A DNA stretch of 64,000 bases, taken from Blastobasis lacticolella (taxonomy: Eukaryota; Arthropoda; Insecta; Lepidoptera; Blastobasidae). Positions 21,619 to 31,985 of the stretch are shown here, in pieces; positions within the stretch are counted from its first letter, which is position 1, and each line of letters opens with the position of its first letter. Both the position numbers and the translations under genes were made by a program. The stretch spans positions 13,119,349 to 13,183,348 of the forward strand of contig LR990058.1 in NCBI GenBank assembly GCA_905147135.1, in the 5' to 3' direction. The notes under the pieces are model-generated. The model saw only the letters and a list, made by a program, of their open reading frames with translations. It was not told the DNA's origin and searched no databases.

Positions 21619-21838
21619 AGGAGCGTCGGTGGCCGAGTGGTTAGGGTATCCGGCTCGAAAGTGAGAGGGATCCGTTATGTACACAGTAGTTGAATAAGAC
21701 TCTAAGACTCTAACGGTGAGAAAAACATCGTGATGAAACCTGCACATTTTGGGGACTGATTGTGTAACCGTGATCCAATCTGGTCAGGTTCCCCTGGTAG
21801 CAGGGTCATGGAGGTGAAATGGCAGTCGCTCCACTGTA
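21619..21838 (+). mobile_element. SINE-A with internal deletion
   Basis: The head 'gagcgtcggtggccgagtgg' carries an intact A box, but the B-box part is deleted (ggatccgttatgtac). The body continues to 'agtcgctccactgtaag' and the 3' end is lost. Confidence 0.75.
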
Positions 21839-22489
21839 AGGCGTCCCGTGACCATGATGCATGCAACTGCATGGAAATATCGGGTTAGTCGTCAAAAAAG
21901 ATACGCTGTAGGAAACCCGGAACATACCTTTAAAATGTGTGATTATAACCGTGATAATTTAAAACATTAAGATTTTTTTTTTATATTAACGTAGAAATAT
22001 TTAATATAGGATGCTAGCTGGGATTTCATAAATGATAACTTTATACCAATTTACCCCGTGTTACTTCAATTAAACCTCCAAAAGTGTGACGGTTTCGTTT
22101 GAAGTTGTAGGCAACAATTTAGAACAGTCGCTGACCCATTAAAACGGTTGATTACAAAGCAGACAAAACAGCCGCATTTCAACGCCCAAACTAACAAAGC
22201 CATTGATATTAATACCGACTATACCGTGCTATGTTCAAAGGACTCATCAAAAGTAGCGAAGGGTAACAGTTAAAGTAATTTATACTTTATTTCCACAACA
22301 TAAAGTCCGTTTCGGTATAGACAGAGTTCACGACTAATGTCATTCGAATTAGAATTTTATTGCTGTTAGGGAAAGCTTAATGTTGTCTGTTCAATTTGGT
22401 CAGATGATACTAAACAGTCTGGTTTCTTAGGTACTTCTGATGCAGACTTTATCTGAAAGTATACAGTTTGGTATCAATCGTCAATTTAT

Positions 22490-22598
22490 GAGCTTCCATG
22501 GCCTAATGGTTAAGGGATCCGATTCGTAAGCGAAAGGTATGTATCGAGTTCGATTCCCAGTACCGCCATATACTAATTACTTTTTCCGAGTTATATAA
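22490..22598 (+). mobile_element. SINE-A, head only
   Basis: The tRNA-like head 'catggcctaatggttaaggg' with B box 'gttcgattccc' is followed by the start of the body (actttttccgagttat), then unrelated sequence. Confidence 0.65.
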
Positions 22599-22635
22599 AA
22601 ACCAACGCGCTTCTTAAGACGTCATTTGGACCGCT

Positions 22636-22790
22636 AGCCTGATACTGCAGGTGTAGCTCTGAGGCTTACGCAGTACGTGACTAAACCAGCGCAGGCGAAA
22701 CTTCTTAATCTTGTCCGCGATGTCTCTCACGCCAAGGCTGCCACACATGTACTCGTTACTCGGTCGAGTCGTGTAATGCCACACATCCAC
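22636..22790 (-). mobile_element. LINE 3' fragment (RGRPKKRW type)
   Basis: The plus strand shows 'gaggcttacgcagtacgtga' and 'ctaaaccagcgcaggcgaa', matching the 5'-side text of the minus-strand fragments at 14924-15177 and 57210-57456. Only this part remains. Confidence 0.5.
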
Positions 22791-23215
22791 TCTTTGACGA
22801 ATTGTTTAGTTGTGAGTACCGTGCTGGTGAATACTCGATAATTTTTAATCTTAAAAATAGTTATATTGAACTTAAAATACTTCTTTCAGTTTGCATTTGG
22901 CTCAGTATCTGCCTATCGTCACATTGTGATAAAAATCTACTATTTTAAGCTCCGTATTATAACGTAAAGTGTTTCGTTTAGTGCCGCGCTGACATACCGT
23001 CAACACACCGCGGATCGTGATCGTACTTGAGTGCATCGGAAAGTGACCCGAACGCGGACCGCACAACTGTGACACTCGCCTGACGCCTCATCCTAGTGGC
23101 TTATCGCGGTTGTTGACAGGTGATTAGCCATCGCAGAACGGACATATATAAGTGGTATCGTGTCGTTTGTCTCTGAGAGTCATTTTCCTTTTTTTTCGTT
23201 ATATTTACGCTTACA

Positions 23216-24418
23216 TTGCATTTACTCTTCAATATGCTGTGCACGGCGTGCAATCAAGTTGCTAGCGCCACGGAGATGCTCCTAAAGTGTTCAGAGGGCA
23301 AGTGTAATAATGTTTACCATTATGAGTGCCTAGGGGTGGCTAGATCGGCCTTTATAAAATTAACACCGAAGCAGAGGTCGGCTTGGAAATGTAAACAATG
23401 CACGACACCTAAGGAGCGAAAGGGAGACAACACCCCCATTCGCACAGTTCCATCCTCCCGGCCGGCGGCGGCGGCACCGGCTGATCAGAGTTCCCTACTG
23501 GGGGACGTTAATCCGGCTAATCCTGGCTTCCATCGGGGTGATGCTGTTTCTGCTGATCCGAGCCTCCAGACGACTCTTGCCACGTCCGATGCACCCGTCG
23601 TCGCCACGGAATCTCCGCTACCGAAATCGGCTCACGCTGACCTGCTGCAGACTATTTCGGACAACAATGACCGACTTATAGCCAAATTAACGGCGCTTAT
23701 CGACAGTAAGATGTCTGAAAATAGCAAGGCTCTACAGGAGAGGCAAGAGGCTATAAGTCAGCAGTATAACACCATGTTGGAGTCTCTAAACAGGTACAGT
23801 TCGCTGTTTGATGAGACGGTACGTGACATCAGTGCGATAAAGACTGAGCTCAAGGAGTTGCGCAAAACCAAGGACGAGGTCTCCGAGTTGCGGTCAACAG
23901 TTGACGATTTGCGACAAACTATAAATGGGCTCGAGCAACGGGAGCGACTGCTAAATTTAGAAATATTCGGAGTCCCTGAACGGAAATCTGAACGTGTTTG
24001 TGACCTGGTAGTCTCCATTGCTAAAGCGGTGGATGTTTCTCTGGACAGCACGGAAATCATCTCGGCGGTAAGAATACCTACACGGAACACCGCAGGCCTC
24101 CCTAAGCCAATTATTGCGAAGTTCAGCACTATGAATAAGAGGGACGAATTTCTGACTGCAGTTCGTAAACAAAGGGGGGTCAGCACCAAGGACATCGAAT
24201 TGCCGGGTGATCCTCGCCAGATCCATGTGAACGAGCACCTGACGCCCGCTAATAAGACGTTACTGAAACACACCAAAGCCAAGTGCAAAGAACTGGGGTT
24301 TCAGCACTGCTGGACGCGCAACGGGAAGATTTTTGTTCGTCAAGCCAACAATTTCCCTCCGCAGCGTATAGACAGACAGTCGCAATTATCGAGCTTGAAA
24401 AAAACCGTAGTGTCGTAA
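23216..24418 (+). CDS. LINE ORF1: PHD finger + coiled coil protein
   Basis: The 400-residue frame (or 394 if translation starts at Met7, 23234, which precedes the finger) begins with a C4-H-C3 PHD-type zinc finger: Cys9, Cys12, Cys25, Cys30, His35, Cys38, Cys59, Cys62. A Pro/Ala-rich linker follows (about 70-140), then a long charged coiled coil (about 150-250, e.g. TELKELRKTKDEVSELRST). The C-terminal part (NLEIFGVPE, AVRIPTR, IHVNEHLTPANK, CWTRNGKIFVRQ) resembles the nucleic-acid-binding, FP25-like C-terminal domain common in lepidopteran LINE ORF1 proteins. The likely role is to bind element RNA and form the ribonucleoprotein. No frameshift. Confidence 0.85.
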   Translation: MHLLFNMLCTACNQVASATEMLLKCSEGKCNNVYHYECLGVARSAFIKLTPKQRSAWKCKQCTTPKERKGDNTPIRTVPSSRPAAAAPADQSSLLGDVNPANPGFHRGDAVSADPSLQTTLATSDAPVVATESPLPKSAHADLLQTISDNNDRLIAKLTALIDSKMSENSKALQERQEAISQQYNTMLESLNRYSSLFDETVRDISAIKTELKELRKTKDEVSELRSTVDDLRQTINGLEQRERLLNLEIFGVPERKSERVCDLVVSIAKAVDVSLDSTEIISAVRIPTRNTAGLPKPIIAKFSTMNKRDEFLTAVRKQRGVSTKDIELPGDPRQIHVNEHLTPANKTLLKHTKAKCKELGFQHCWTRNGKIFVRQANNFPPQRIDRQSQLSSLKKTVVS

Positions 24419-24678
24419 ATAGTAACGTCCAGCCATTTGGGACCATGCTCGATGTACTTATAATCACTACATATTCCTATTCATTCATATTACTTCGTAC
24501 ACTATACAACAATACACACCATCACTTACACAACTCATCACTGTATGCGTACCTATGTGAATCCCTGCACCGAGACTCAGTTGCTATGCCGAGAGGTCTA
24601 CGGTATAACAGCTACGCTCCTATTCTCTCACATTATACACTATATTGTAACTCGCTTTTAATTTGTTGCTGCTTATAA

Positions 24679-27579
24679 ATGGCACCACTAACTGTATATT
24701 TACAGAATACGAGGAGTATAAGGGGTAAAACTGTTCAATTCAGGCAGGGTTTACTTAATAATAACTACGATGTTGTGGCTGTTTGCGAGACGTGGCTGGT
24801 GGACGGGGTTTTCGACTCCGAAGTCAGCGATTCGCGTTACGACGTGCATCGCCGGGACCGGCCGTGCAGCGCGCGCGCAGCCAGCGGCGCGCGTGGCGCG
24901 GCGCGGCCGGTCGGCGGAGGTGTGATGCTGCTTACGGCTCGGTCGCTCGCCGCGCGCCGCGCCCCGCTATCCGACACAAGCCTGGAGTTGGTACACGTAA
25001 TTATAGGCGCGCGCGCTATACACTCACATTTAGATTTACATATAATATGCGTTTACCTACCGGGCTCCGGGTCTGCACACGACGATCAGTTGCTTCGACT
25101 CAATATTTATTTACAGTCCCATTGCACTATGAGGGCCCATTATTTATTATTAGGAGATTTTAATTTGCCTCATATTATTTGGAGGTCTCGGACGGGCGGA
25201 TTTTTTGACCCTAGTGGAATGTCAGGCGAGAGTCAGGAGTGCTTTTTTGAGTATCTTCTCTCCAGTGGATTGTCGCAGTATTGCGGTGTGCCCAATGGCA
25301 ATGGACGGCATTTGGATATTGCCTTTTCTAACACGGAGGCAGATGTGCGTCGCGTTGTTGATCCCATTATCCGAGAGGATTGGCCTCACCACCCGGCGCT
25401 CGCGTTGGACCTTGTTAATATTAGTCTTAAACATTTGAAGACACCCCCAAAGAAAATTTTTAAATATAACAAGGCCGATTATGATGAAATATTCCATGAC
25501 TTATGTGCGATTAACTGGACACGGGCTCTGAAGAACGTGCCGTTGGACGAGGCAGTTCAGTTTTTAAACAACACTGTAAGGTCAGTGATAGATAAGCATG
25601 TGCCTTTTTTCTACGGAACCTCGGATGGGTATCCAGCTTGGTACACCAGAGCGCTGATACACATCATTAAGGAAAAACATAAATATCACGCACTCTGGAA
25701 GAAAAATGGTAACAGCGCAGACCGCGAGGCTTTCTCTTTGTTACGAGCCAGACATAAAAAGTTGCAACGTCAATGCTGGAATAAGTACACGGAACACTGT
25801 AGCACTTCCATTGCCAAAGATCCAAAAGTTTTCTGGAGCTATACGAAGAGTCTGCGCCGCGATCATGGGCTTCCTGCTCAGATAAATTATGGTACTCGTG
25901 CTGGCAGTGACGGTCCCGAAATTTGTGATGTTTTCTTAGATTATTTCTTATCTGTTTATAAAGGCACTCCTGACGTTCACACTCCTGGTTTTTTCACGGA
26001 AAATATACACAGTAATCCCTTGAGCTGTGAGAGCACACTGACGATTGATAGCGATTTAGTAGAAAAGTACCTACAAAAAATAAAAATTAACAAAGGTGCG
26101 GGTTGTGATGGCATCGCACCGGTTTTCGTCCGTAACTGCGCTCGCTATCTGGCATTGCCCTTAAGCATATTATTTAAGAGATCTCTTGCGGAGGGCATAT
26201 TTCCAACTGTTTGGAAGCAAGCCTACATTGTACCTATACATAAATGCGGCTCTAAGATCCTCGCTGAGCAGTACCGCCCCGTGTCGATTTTAACCATATT
26301 TAGCAAAATCTTTGAGCAGATTGTATATGATCTAGTGTACCCGTCGCTTGCGCGTAGTATCCCGCTCGCACAGCATGGCTTTATGCGTAAACGCTCCACT
26401 GTGTCCAACCTGGGCGAATTTGTGGATGCCGTTACGGGCTACATGGACGAAGGCTATCGGGTGGATGCCGTGTACACCGACTACTCTAAATGTTTTGACA
26501 GACTTAACCATGATACTATTCTATATAAATTAGAGCGGGTCGGTGTGCACGGTGATCTACTTCGTTGGTTTGAGTCCTACCTGCGGAACAGGAGTCAGGC
26601 GGTTAGGATCGGCTGTTACCAGTCTCGTTTCGCACCCATTCCATCAGGGGTACCACAGGGGTCCCATTTGGGGCCTTTGCTCTTCAATATTTGTCTCTTC
26701 GATTACTCGTCCTGCTTCCGTCATGCATTTTACCTCATGTACGCCGACGATACAAAGATCTTCATGCCTATAAAGAGTACCGATGATTACGCAAGATTGC
26801 AGCAGGATCTAGATAGAGTGTCGGAGTACTGTACGCGTAACAGTCTGGATCTAAATGTTAAAAAATGTACGACCATCACTTTTACGAGACAACCACACGC
26901 TGTAAGCACAACATACAGGCTGAACAACGAGATAGTGCAACGTACTAATCAGGTTAGGGATTTGGGAATCATTCTCGACTCGAAGCTTACTTTTAATGCC
27001 CACTACGAGTCTATTTTTGCAAAAGCAACCAGAATGTTGGGTTTCATTTACAGAACAGTTAAGCCCCTTAACTCAGCGTCAGCTTTCAAAATCTTGTACT
27101 ACGCCTATGTCAGAAGCGTTCTTGAGTATGCTTCACCTATCTGGTCCCCAGTCTACGACGTCGGCCGTAATAGATTGGAGTCTGTGCAAAAATCATTTAT
27201 CAACAGACTAAATTACTTGACTTGCATGGCTCCCGGAGATTACTCTGCTAGTCTGAAGGCTCACGGGATACTCACATTGGAGGATAGGCGTTTCCTGACT
27301 GATGCTAGGTTTCTATATGACATTATTCACTCCGGGGTGGACAGTTCACGGCTGTTGTCACGGGTGTTGCTGAGCGCGGGTGACCCGCGCGCACGACGCG
27401 GTGGCCGCTGGCCACGTCTACTCGACCATCGTCGCGCGCGCAGTAATTATGCGTTAGGATCACCGCTCAATAGGGCTATAGATGGATATGAAAAACATTT
27501 GTCCAAAACTATCGATATTTTCCATCTTGACCGCACACCCTTTTTGAGCGGGGTTCTTAAGTTTCTACAGTCTCGGTAA
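24679..27579 (+). CDS. LINE ORF2: APE-type endonuclease and reverse transcriptase
   Basis: The 966-residue polymerase lies 260 nt after ORF1, with its ATG directly behind an in-frame stop. N-terminal endonuclease motifs: QNTRS (9-13), CETWL, GGGVMLL, LGDFN (158-162) and a distal HH in WPHHPALAL where many relatives have SDH. RT motifs: YRPVSILTIFSKIFEQ, QHGFMRKRST, motif A YTDYSKCFDRLNH (599 on), motif B SGVPQGSHLGPLLF (656 on) and motif C YADD (688-691). The C-terminus runs to LKFLQSR with no added zinc knuckle. It nicks target DNA and primes reverse transcription. Residues about 55-80 are an Arg/Ala/Gly-rich GC-dense insert, unlike the rest. Confidence 0.93.
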   Translation: MAPLTVYLQNTRSIRGKTVQFRQGLLNNNYDVVAVCETWLVDGVFDSEVSDSRYDVHRRDRPCSARAASGARGAARPVGGGVMLLTARSLAARRAPLSDTSLELVHVIIGARAIHSHLDLHIICVYLPGSGSAHDDQLLRLNIYLQSHCTMRAHYLLLGDFNLPHIIWRSRTGGFFDPSGMSGESQECFFEYLLSSGLSQYCGVPNGNGRHLDIAFSNTEADVRRVVDPIIREDWPHHPALALDLVNISLKHLKTPPKKIFKYNKADYDEIFHDLCAINWTRALKNVPLDEAVQFLNNTVRSVIDKHVPFFYGTSDGYPAWYTRALIHIIKEKHKYHALWKKNGNSADREAFSLLRARHKKLQRQCWNKYTEHCSTSIAKDPKVFWSYTKSLRRDHGLPAQINYGTRAGSDGPEICDVFLDYFLSVYKGTPDVHTPGFFTENIHSNPLSCESTLTIDSDLVEKYLQKIKINKGAGCDGIAPVFVRNCARYLALPLSILFKRSLAEGIFPTVWKQAYIVPIHKCGSKILAEQYRPVSILTIFSKIFEQIVYDLVYPSLARSIPLAQHGFMRKRSTVSNLGEFVDAVTGYMDEGYRVDAVYTDYSKCFDRLNHDTILYKLERVGVHGDLLRWFESYLRNRSQAVRIGCYQSRFAPIPSGVPQGSHLGPLLFNICLFDYSSCFRHAFYLMYADDTKIFMPIKSTDDYARLQQDLDRVSEYCTRNSLDLNVKKCTTITFTRQPHAVSTTYRLNNEIVQRTNQVRDLGIILDSKLTFNAHYESIFAKATRMLGFIYRTVKPLNSASAFKILYYAYVRSVLEYASPIWSPVYDVGRNRLESVQKSFINRLNYLTCMAPGDYSASLKAHGILTLEDRRFLTDARFLYDIIHSGVDSSRLLSRVLLSAGDPRARRGGRWPRLLDHRRARSNYALGSPLNRAIDGYEKHLSKTIDIFHLDRTPFLSGVLKFLQSR

Positions 27580-27652
27580 AGGACGATGATAGTGACGTGA
27601 TATCACTATTATCAGTGATCACTAGAATAGGTATAGGCATACAAATGAACAT

Positions 27653-27690
27653 TCACACACACACACACACACACATACACACACACACAT
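27653..27690. repeat. (CA)n microsatellite in LINE 3' UTR
   Basis: An acacac run with two interrupting cata steps, between ORF2 and the (TAAA)n tail. Confidence 0.9.
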
Positions 27691-28872
27691 ACGTTTTATC
27701 ATTGTTATTATTATTTTATCCGTATCATCACTGAACAAATCTATGGGTACTTTGCTGTTTGGTATTCTTAGCTTCACTAATCCCATTTGTAAATTGCAGT
27801 TTTGTAATTGGCAGTACCACTTTTATCTGTATCTGATTGTAAACAAATGTACATTGCTGTAAGACTGTGAAATAAATAAATAAATAAATAAATAAATCCA
27901 CCGCAGCATTTTAAATGTTGGCGTGCAGTTGCGTAGGCAGTATGCCAAAAGTCTCCTATTTGATTAAAGTAAAGTAGTATTTAAGTGAAGTTTCCAAAAC
28001 ACAACACTTCACAGAGAATGCATACAAGCACGCACGCACATATGCAAGCACTGAGTAACCAGTTAACCACGAGACATTATGACATCCACTGCTGATTATA
28101 GTTTCGAAGCTTCAATGTAATTGGAGGCGTCTGTGTACCTACGAATGGCTAGTTAGATAGATTACCTTTACTAATGGTATTAAATACGAAAGTGTTTGGG
28201 GAATGGATAGTTGTTTGGATGATATGGTACTCTATTACGCGGGAACTAGGCCATTATACCCTTTGCGGTAGGCGCGAAAAAAGTACTAAACGGATTTTAA
28301 TTTAACTTCATCTGATACCGAAGTGTACATAACTGAATAATTAGGGTGAAAATGTCAACTGTAAATAAACTAATATATAAAACAATGAAGAAAGAAAGTC
28401 CAAAATAAGATTTGGCGTAAAGGACTTACATTCTAGGCCATTAAATCTTAATGAATGAAAATGAAAATAAAACTTCTTACGAGTTCTCTTACGTGAAAGC
28501 GGGCCCAGCGCGTGCAATATAGGCCCTGCGGAACTCAGAATCAGTAATCCAATGCCGGTATGACCACTAAAACAGCAATTTCTGATACAGATTGCGAGCA
28601 TCTGCTTCCTGTTTTACGGAATGCGACCGTTTCCCAACTCACTGTGACCCGGCCAAGCGCAGAACCGTAAAATCGTACCGATCTGTGGTTGCCAATCGGC
28701 TTTCGAGACTGTACCACACCCAGCGGAATAGTTTTGAATTTGGTCAACTTCGCTTGACCAACGAGGGGAATACCAAACAAGTAGCGAGCTTGTTACGGTT
28801 CGTTCAACTAGATTCAAAGTACGAAACGGTCACGCATTCATTTCCCGAATTGTTCGTGCGTTGTTTATAATA

Positions 28873-29222
28873 ATCATTTTGGCACACGAGGGCCAGGGGT
28901 CCAGGACTTAGCAAATCAAGTAGTGGAGCGACTGTCATCTGACCCACGGAATTGTCCACGTGTTTAATGTACCTTTTTTTGTATTCAAAGTAATTGTATT
29001 GCAAATTAACATGTCGTGGCGTCCTTTGTAATAAATGTTTTATTTTTTTCTACCAGAGAAATCTGATTAGATTGAACTATGGTTACATATTCAGTCACGA
29101 TGTTTTTTCTCAAATGTATATAACTCAGAAAATAGGCATTGGTACATGGCCGCAGTGGGATTCCAAGACGGTACCTCTCGCTTACGAGTGGGATACCGTA
29201 ACCTCTCGGCTACCGACGCTCC
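28873..29222 (-). mobile_element. SINE-A, interrupted
   Basis: Minus-strand SINE-A: the 3' part lies at 28873-28953 and the remaining body and head (ending tctcggctaccgacgctcc) from about 29055. About 100 bp of foreign text between them marks a later insertion or rearrangement. Confidence 0.7.
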
Positions 29223-29647
29223 ACTTTTCGGTCGATCTCGCGAGCACGCTGCCGCTTGCCCATCTTAAACCAAAAACTATTACAATTTCTTGTGTCCCAC
29301 ACTTTCTGATTCCAAACGAGTGAAGCCGCGGGAAAGCAGCTGTACAAAATCAATTAACCGTTTAAATTCAAACGTGTAGCATGTCAAGCGTCGAAACAGA
29401 CTGACGTGACATGCAAACTAACGTTATTAGCTTTGTTGCGTCTGCGAACCGAAACAGAACTGTCTCAAGTCGTATTACTCTCTAGTTAGTTATGTCTCTG
29501 ACATGGGTGGATTGATTTCTATATTGGAATTAATTCCAACGCAACTACGAGCCCCCGCAGACTTCGGAATTTTCGATTGGCCGCTGGTTGGCCGATAGTT
29601 TAGTTTTAGGGCAATCGGGAAGCCCATCGAACTTATTTATCGACCGA

Positions 29648-29958
29648 TACCGAATAGACATACAAAGAGTTACGTACCGTAAGAGCATCGGTTAGAATTC
29701 AACTTATGTACATATATGTGTGAGCGAAAACATCGTGATGAAACCTGCACATTCAGGCGACTGAATGTGTAACCATGCCATCTGGTGAGGTTCCCCTCGT
29801 AGCAGGGTCACGGAGGTCAGATGGTAGTCGCTCCATTGTAATAACCTGATCGCCAAATCCTGGATCATGGTCAAGGCGGACCCCGGGCCCTCGTTCTCGA
29901 GAGCACAACCGGGACATTAACGCTAAGATTTTTTTTTTACCGAATAGACATACACAGA
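29648..29958 (+). mobile_element. SINE-A with inverted 5' piece, between 21-bp target duplications
   Basis: Direct repeats at 29648-29668 and 29938-29958 match at 20 of 21 positions (core ccgaatagacataca). Between them, 29674-29713 is SINE-A sequence in minus orientation (accgtaagagcatcggttag), and from about 29719 the element continues in plus orientation (tgagcgaaaacatcgtgatg) to its 3' end and a T-rich stretch. The inverted piece is exactly the SINE-A segment that should precede the plus segment, so one insertion event inverted its own 5' part. Confidence 0.85.
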
Positions 29959-30032
29959 ACTTTATTCGGTTAACTTTACATCTTTAATCTAAAGTGATTA
30001 CAGTTTATTATAATTATTTAAAGTTCTCACAA

Positions 30033-30332
30033 GGAGCGTCGGTGGCCGAGTGGTTAAGGTCTCCGACTCGTAAACGAGAGACACCGGTTTCGAATCCCAT
30101 TGCGGCCATGTACCAATGACTCTTTTCTGATTTATGTACATTAGTTGAATGCTAACCGATGCTCTTGGGGTGAGGGAAAACATCGAGATGAAACCTAAAG
30201 ATTCAGGTGACTGAATGTGTAAACATGACCCAATCTGGCCAGGTTCCCCTGGTAGCAAGGTCATTGAGGTCAAGGCGGACCGTGGGTCCTCGTGCACGAG
30301 AGCACAACCGGGACATTAACGTAAAGATGATT
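30033..30332 (+). mobile_element. SINE-A, full-length with internal deletion
   Basis: Intact A box (ggtggccgagtggttaagg) and B-box region (ggtttcgaatccc). The body lacks the 'agatggcagtcgctccactg' block, jumping from 'gaggtc' to 'aaggcggacc'. It ends 'gggacattaacgtaaagatg'. Confidence 0.85.
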
Positions 30333-30678
30333 TTGTTTTATTAGTTCCATACATCTTCATACTGATTTTAAGATCCCAACTAAATTATCGGCCGAAGAAG
30401 GAAGTCTGCTGTCTGCGGGGCCTAAATGTGTTTCAATAGAAAAATTTGAAATAATACATATTGCTCGACAAAGATAATGAAATGAAAAGAAATGTCGTAT
30501 TTCATTCACTATTTGTGCTACATGTCGTAGTCCCACTCGAAACGTACTTTACGTCACCATTCGACTGTAATATTATAAGGATTGGTTCTTATTTCAGTTT
30601 TGTTAGAACACATAATGTATGATTCACATTCATCATATTACCCGAAAGAAAAGACAGAAAGAAAGAAGACATTTTTTA

Positions 30679-30803
30679 AAGACGCCCACTGCTGGGCATA
30701 GGCCTCACAAAAGCTGGTCCTGTGCTTTCCGCATCCAGCTGGTACCTGCGATCTTCACCAGGTCGTCGGTCCACCCTGTGGGAGACCAACCCACGCTGCG
30801 TCT
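30679..30803 (-). mobile_element. RTE-like LINE 3' end
   Basis: The minus strand carries GGPTTW-like codons and ends EAYAQQWAS; the plus strand shows 'gcccactgctgggcatagg' and 'tcgtcggtccaccctgtgg'. Remnant of the last polymerase codons, with frame damage. Confidence 0.6.
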
Positions 30804-30882
30804 TCTGTTTTGCGATTCACATTAGAATTTCGACAAAATTGGTAAATTGACCTGGTATGAAAAATATTTTTTTACAAGCTGG

Positions 30883-31065
30883 CCTGGCGCAACTTCGTTC
30901 GCGTTGTCTTACCCCCACCGCACCCTACTTTACCTACCACTATCTTATCCCTTTCCTATAGTACCCTAACCTACCTTAAAAACTTCGCGTAAGTATAAGC
31001 AATAAACTGACAAAGTTTTATTGTAATCGGATGAACAGTATTAGAGCGCATAAAATAAATAATAC
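30883..31065 (+). repeat. repeat W
   Basis: 'gcgcaacttcgttcgcgttg', then a run of cctac/ccccta-type short repeats, then 'attgtaatcggatgaacagt'. Same layout as 31716-31985 and 61670-61860. Confidence 0.45.
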
Positions 31066-31715
31066 CAGGAAACAAAACGTTTTTGTCGCATTTTATTTAT
31101 TTTTAACTTAAGGACAAAGCAACACAAACAACATAAACTTAACCCTAAACCTAATATCTATATATTCACAAAAAAGAAACTCCTCCTGTTCAGCCCCGCG
31201 AGGCATGTGCCCAGAAGGCTGGCAACATTGTCTGTATTAGATCTGAACAATTTACATTTTTATTTATTTTAATTACAGAGTAATCACTAGGCACAAAAGA
31301 AATATTCGCATAAATCTGATGATTAGTGCGTAAAAAGAAGACCTTTTTTTCCGACCGAAAATCTGTTTGACCATTATTACTTTAGTTTACTTTTATAGTC
31401 TTATTTCTTAATAAAAGAAGAGAGCCAAAAGAATACAACACAAATTAACGATAAATAACCTAAAGATGTTTCAGAATAGAGAATAAAAAGCTCCTCAGTC
31501 CGCTTGCTACCTACAACTTTGTTATTCGAGAACATTGCACCTTGTGTCGCGGCTAACAAACGACGTAGTACAAATTTATCTTGTTAGAGAGCCACTTTTA
31601 TGTGCAAGATGTCGACAGTCAGACAATGTGTGATAATCCGATAGAAGTTGTAGAATATTATTTGACATCGCATGAGCAGACGACGATACGAAGCATAGAC
31701 AGTGTTTATATGAAG

Positions 31716-31985
31716 CTAGCGTACCCGGCGCGACTTCGTTCGAGTGGCGTTCTACCCCTACCGTTCTACACCTACCCCACAACTACCCCTACCCCTTTAC
31801 CCCTACCTACCCTAGTTTTTCTTGTTTTTAAACCTTCCTCTTCATTAACAAATTATTGCTGAAAATCGCATTAAAATTCGTTGCGAAGTGCGTAGTTTAA
31901 AAGATCTAAGCGTACTTAGATACATAGGGACAGACAACGGGAAGCGACTTTGTTTTATACTAAGTAAAGACTAGTGCCCGCCCGC
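31716..31985 (+). repeat. repeat W, long copy
   Basis: Starts 'gtacccggcgcgacttcgtt', has an internal cctacccc-type array (31750-31815), continues 'aaaatcgcattaaaattcg' and ends 'agcgactttgttttatacta'. The C-rich array varies among copies, so it behaves as an internal minisatellite of the element. Confidence 0.55.

Larger units (their letters stand above)
22980..27897 (+). mobile_element. nearly complete two-ORF LINE (CR1-like)
   Basis: This non-LTR retrotransposon has two uninterrupted reading frames, ORF1 (23216-24418) and ORF2 (24679-27579), a 3' UTR with a (CA)n stretch at 27653-27690, and a (TAAA)n tail at about 27868-27897. The 5' boundary is not visible; sequence from about 22980 could be 5' UTR. 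The simple-repeat 3' end and the PHD-finger ORF1 point to a CR1/L2-like group rather than an L1-like one. Both frames being intact implies recent insertion. It sits in sense opposite to the host gene. Confidence 0.85.

Noticed and set aside
23758..24288. 176-codon minus-strand frame opposite LINE ORF1
   Set aside because: Antisense shadow of a long coding frame, with no family motifs.
24283..24678. 131-codon plus frame between LINE ORF1 and ORF2
   Set aside because: It overlaps the ORF1 end in another frame and its tail is low-complexity inter-ORF text; no motif.
30036..30110. tRNA gene of Ser/Leu type suggested by ggccgagtggttaagg and ggttcgaatcc
   Set aside because: The A and B boxes belong to SINE-A heads; acceptor stems do not pair and the sequence continues into the SINE body.
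29998..30297. Reading frames of 60-110 codons across SINE copies (for example at 28994, 29998, 49526, 55578, 62274)
   Set aside because: The same peptides recur wherever SINE-A lies and come from a tRNA-derived non-coding element; they end at random stops.
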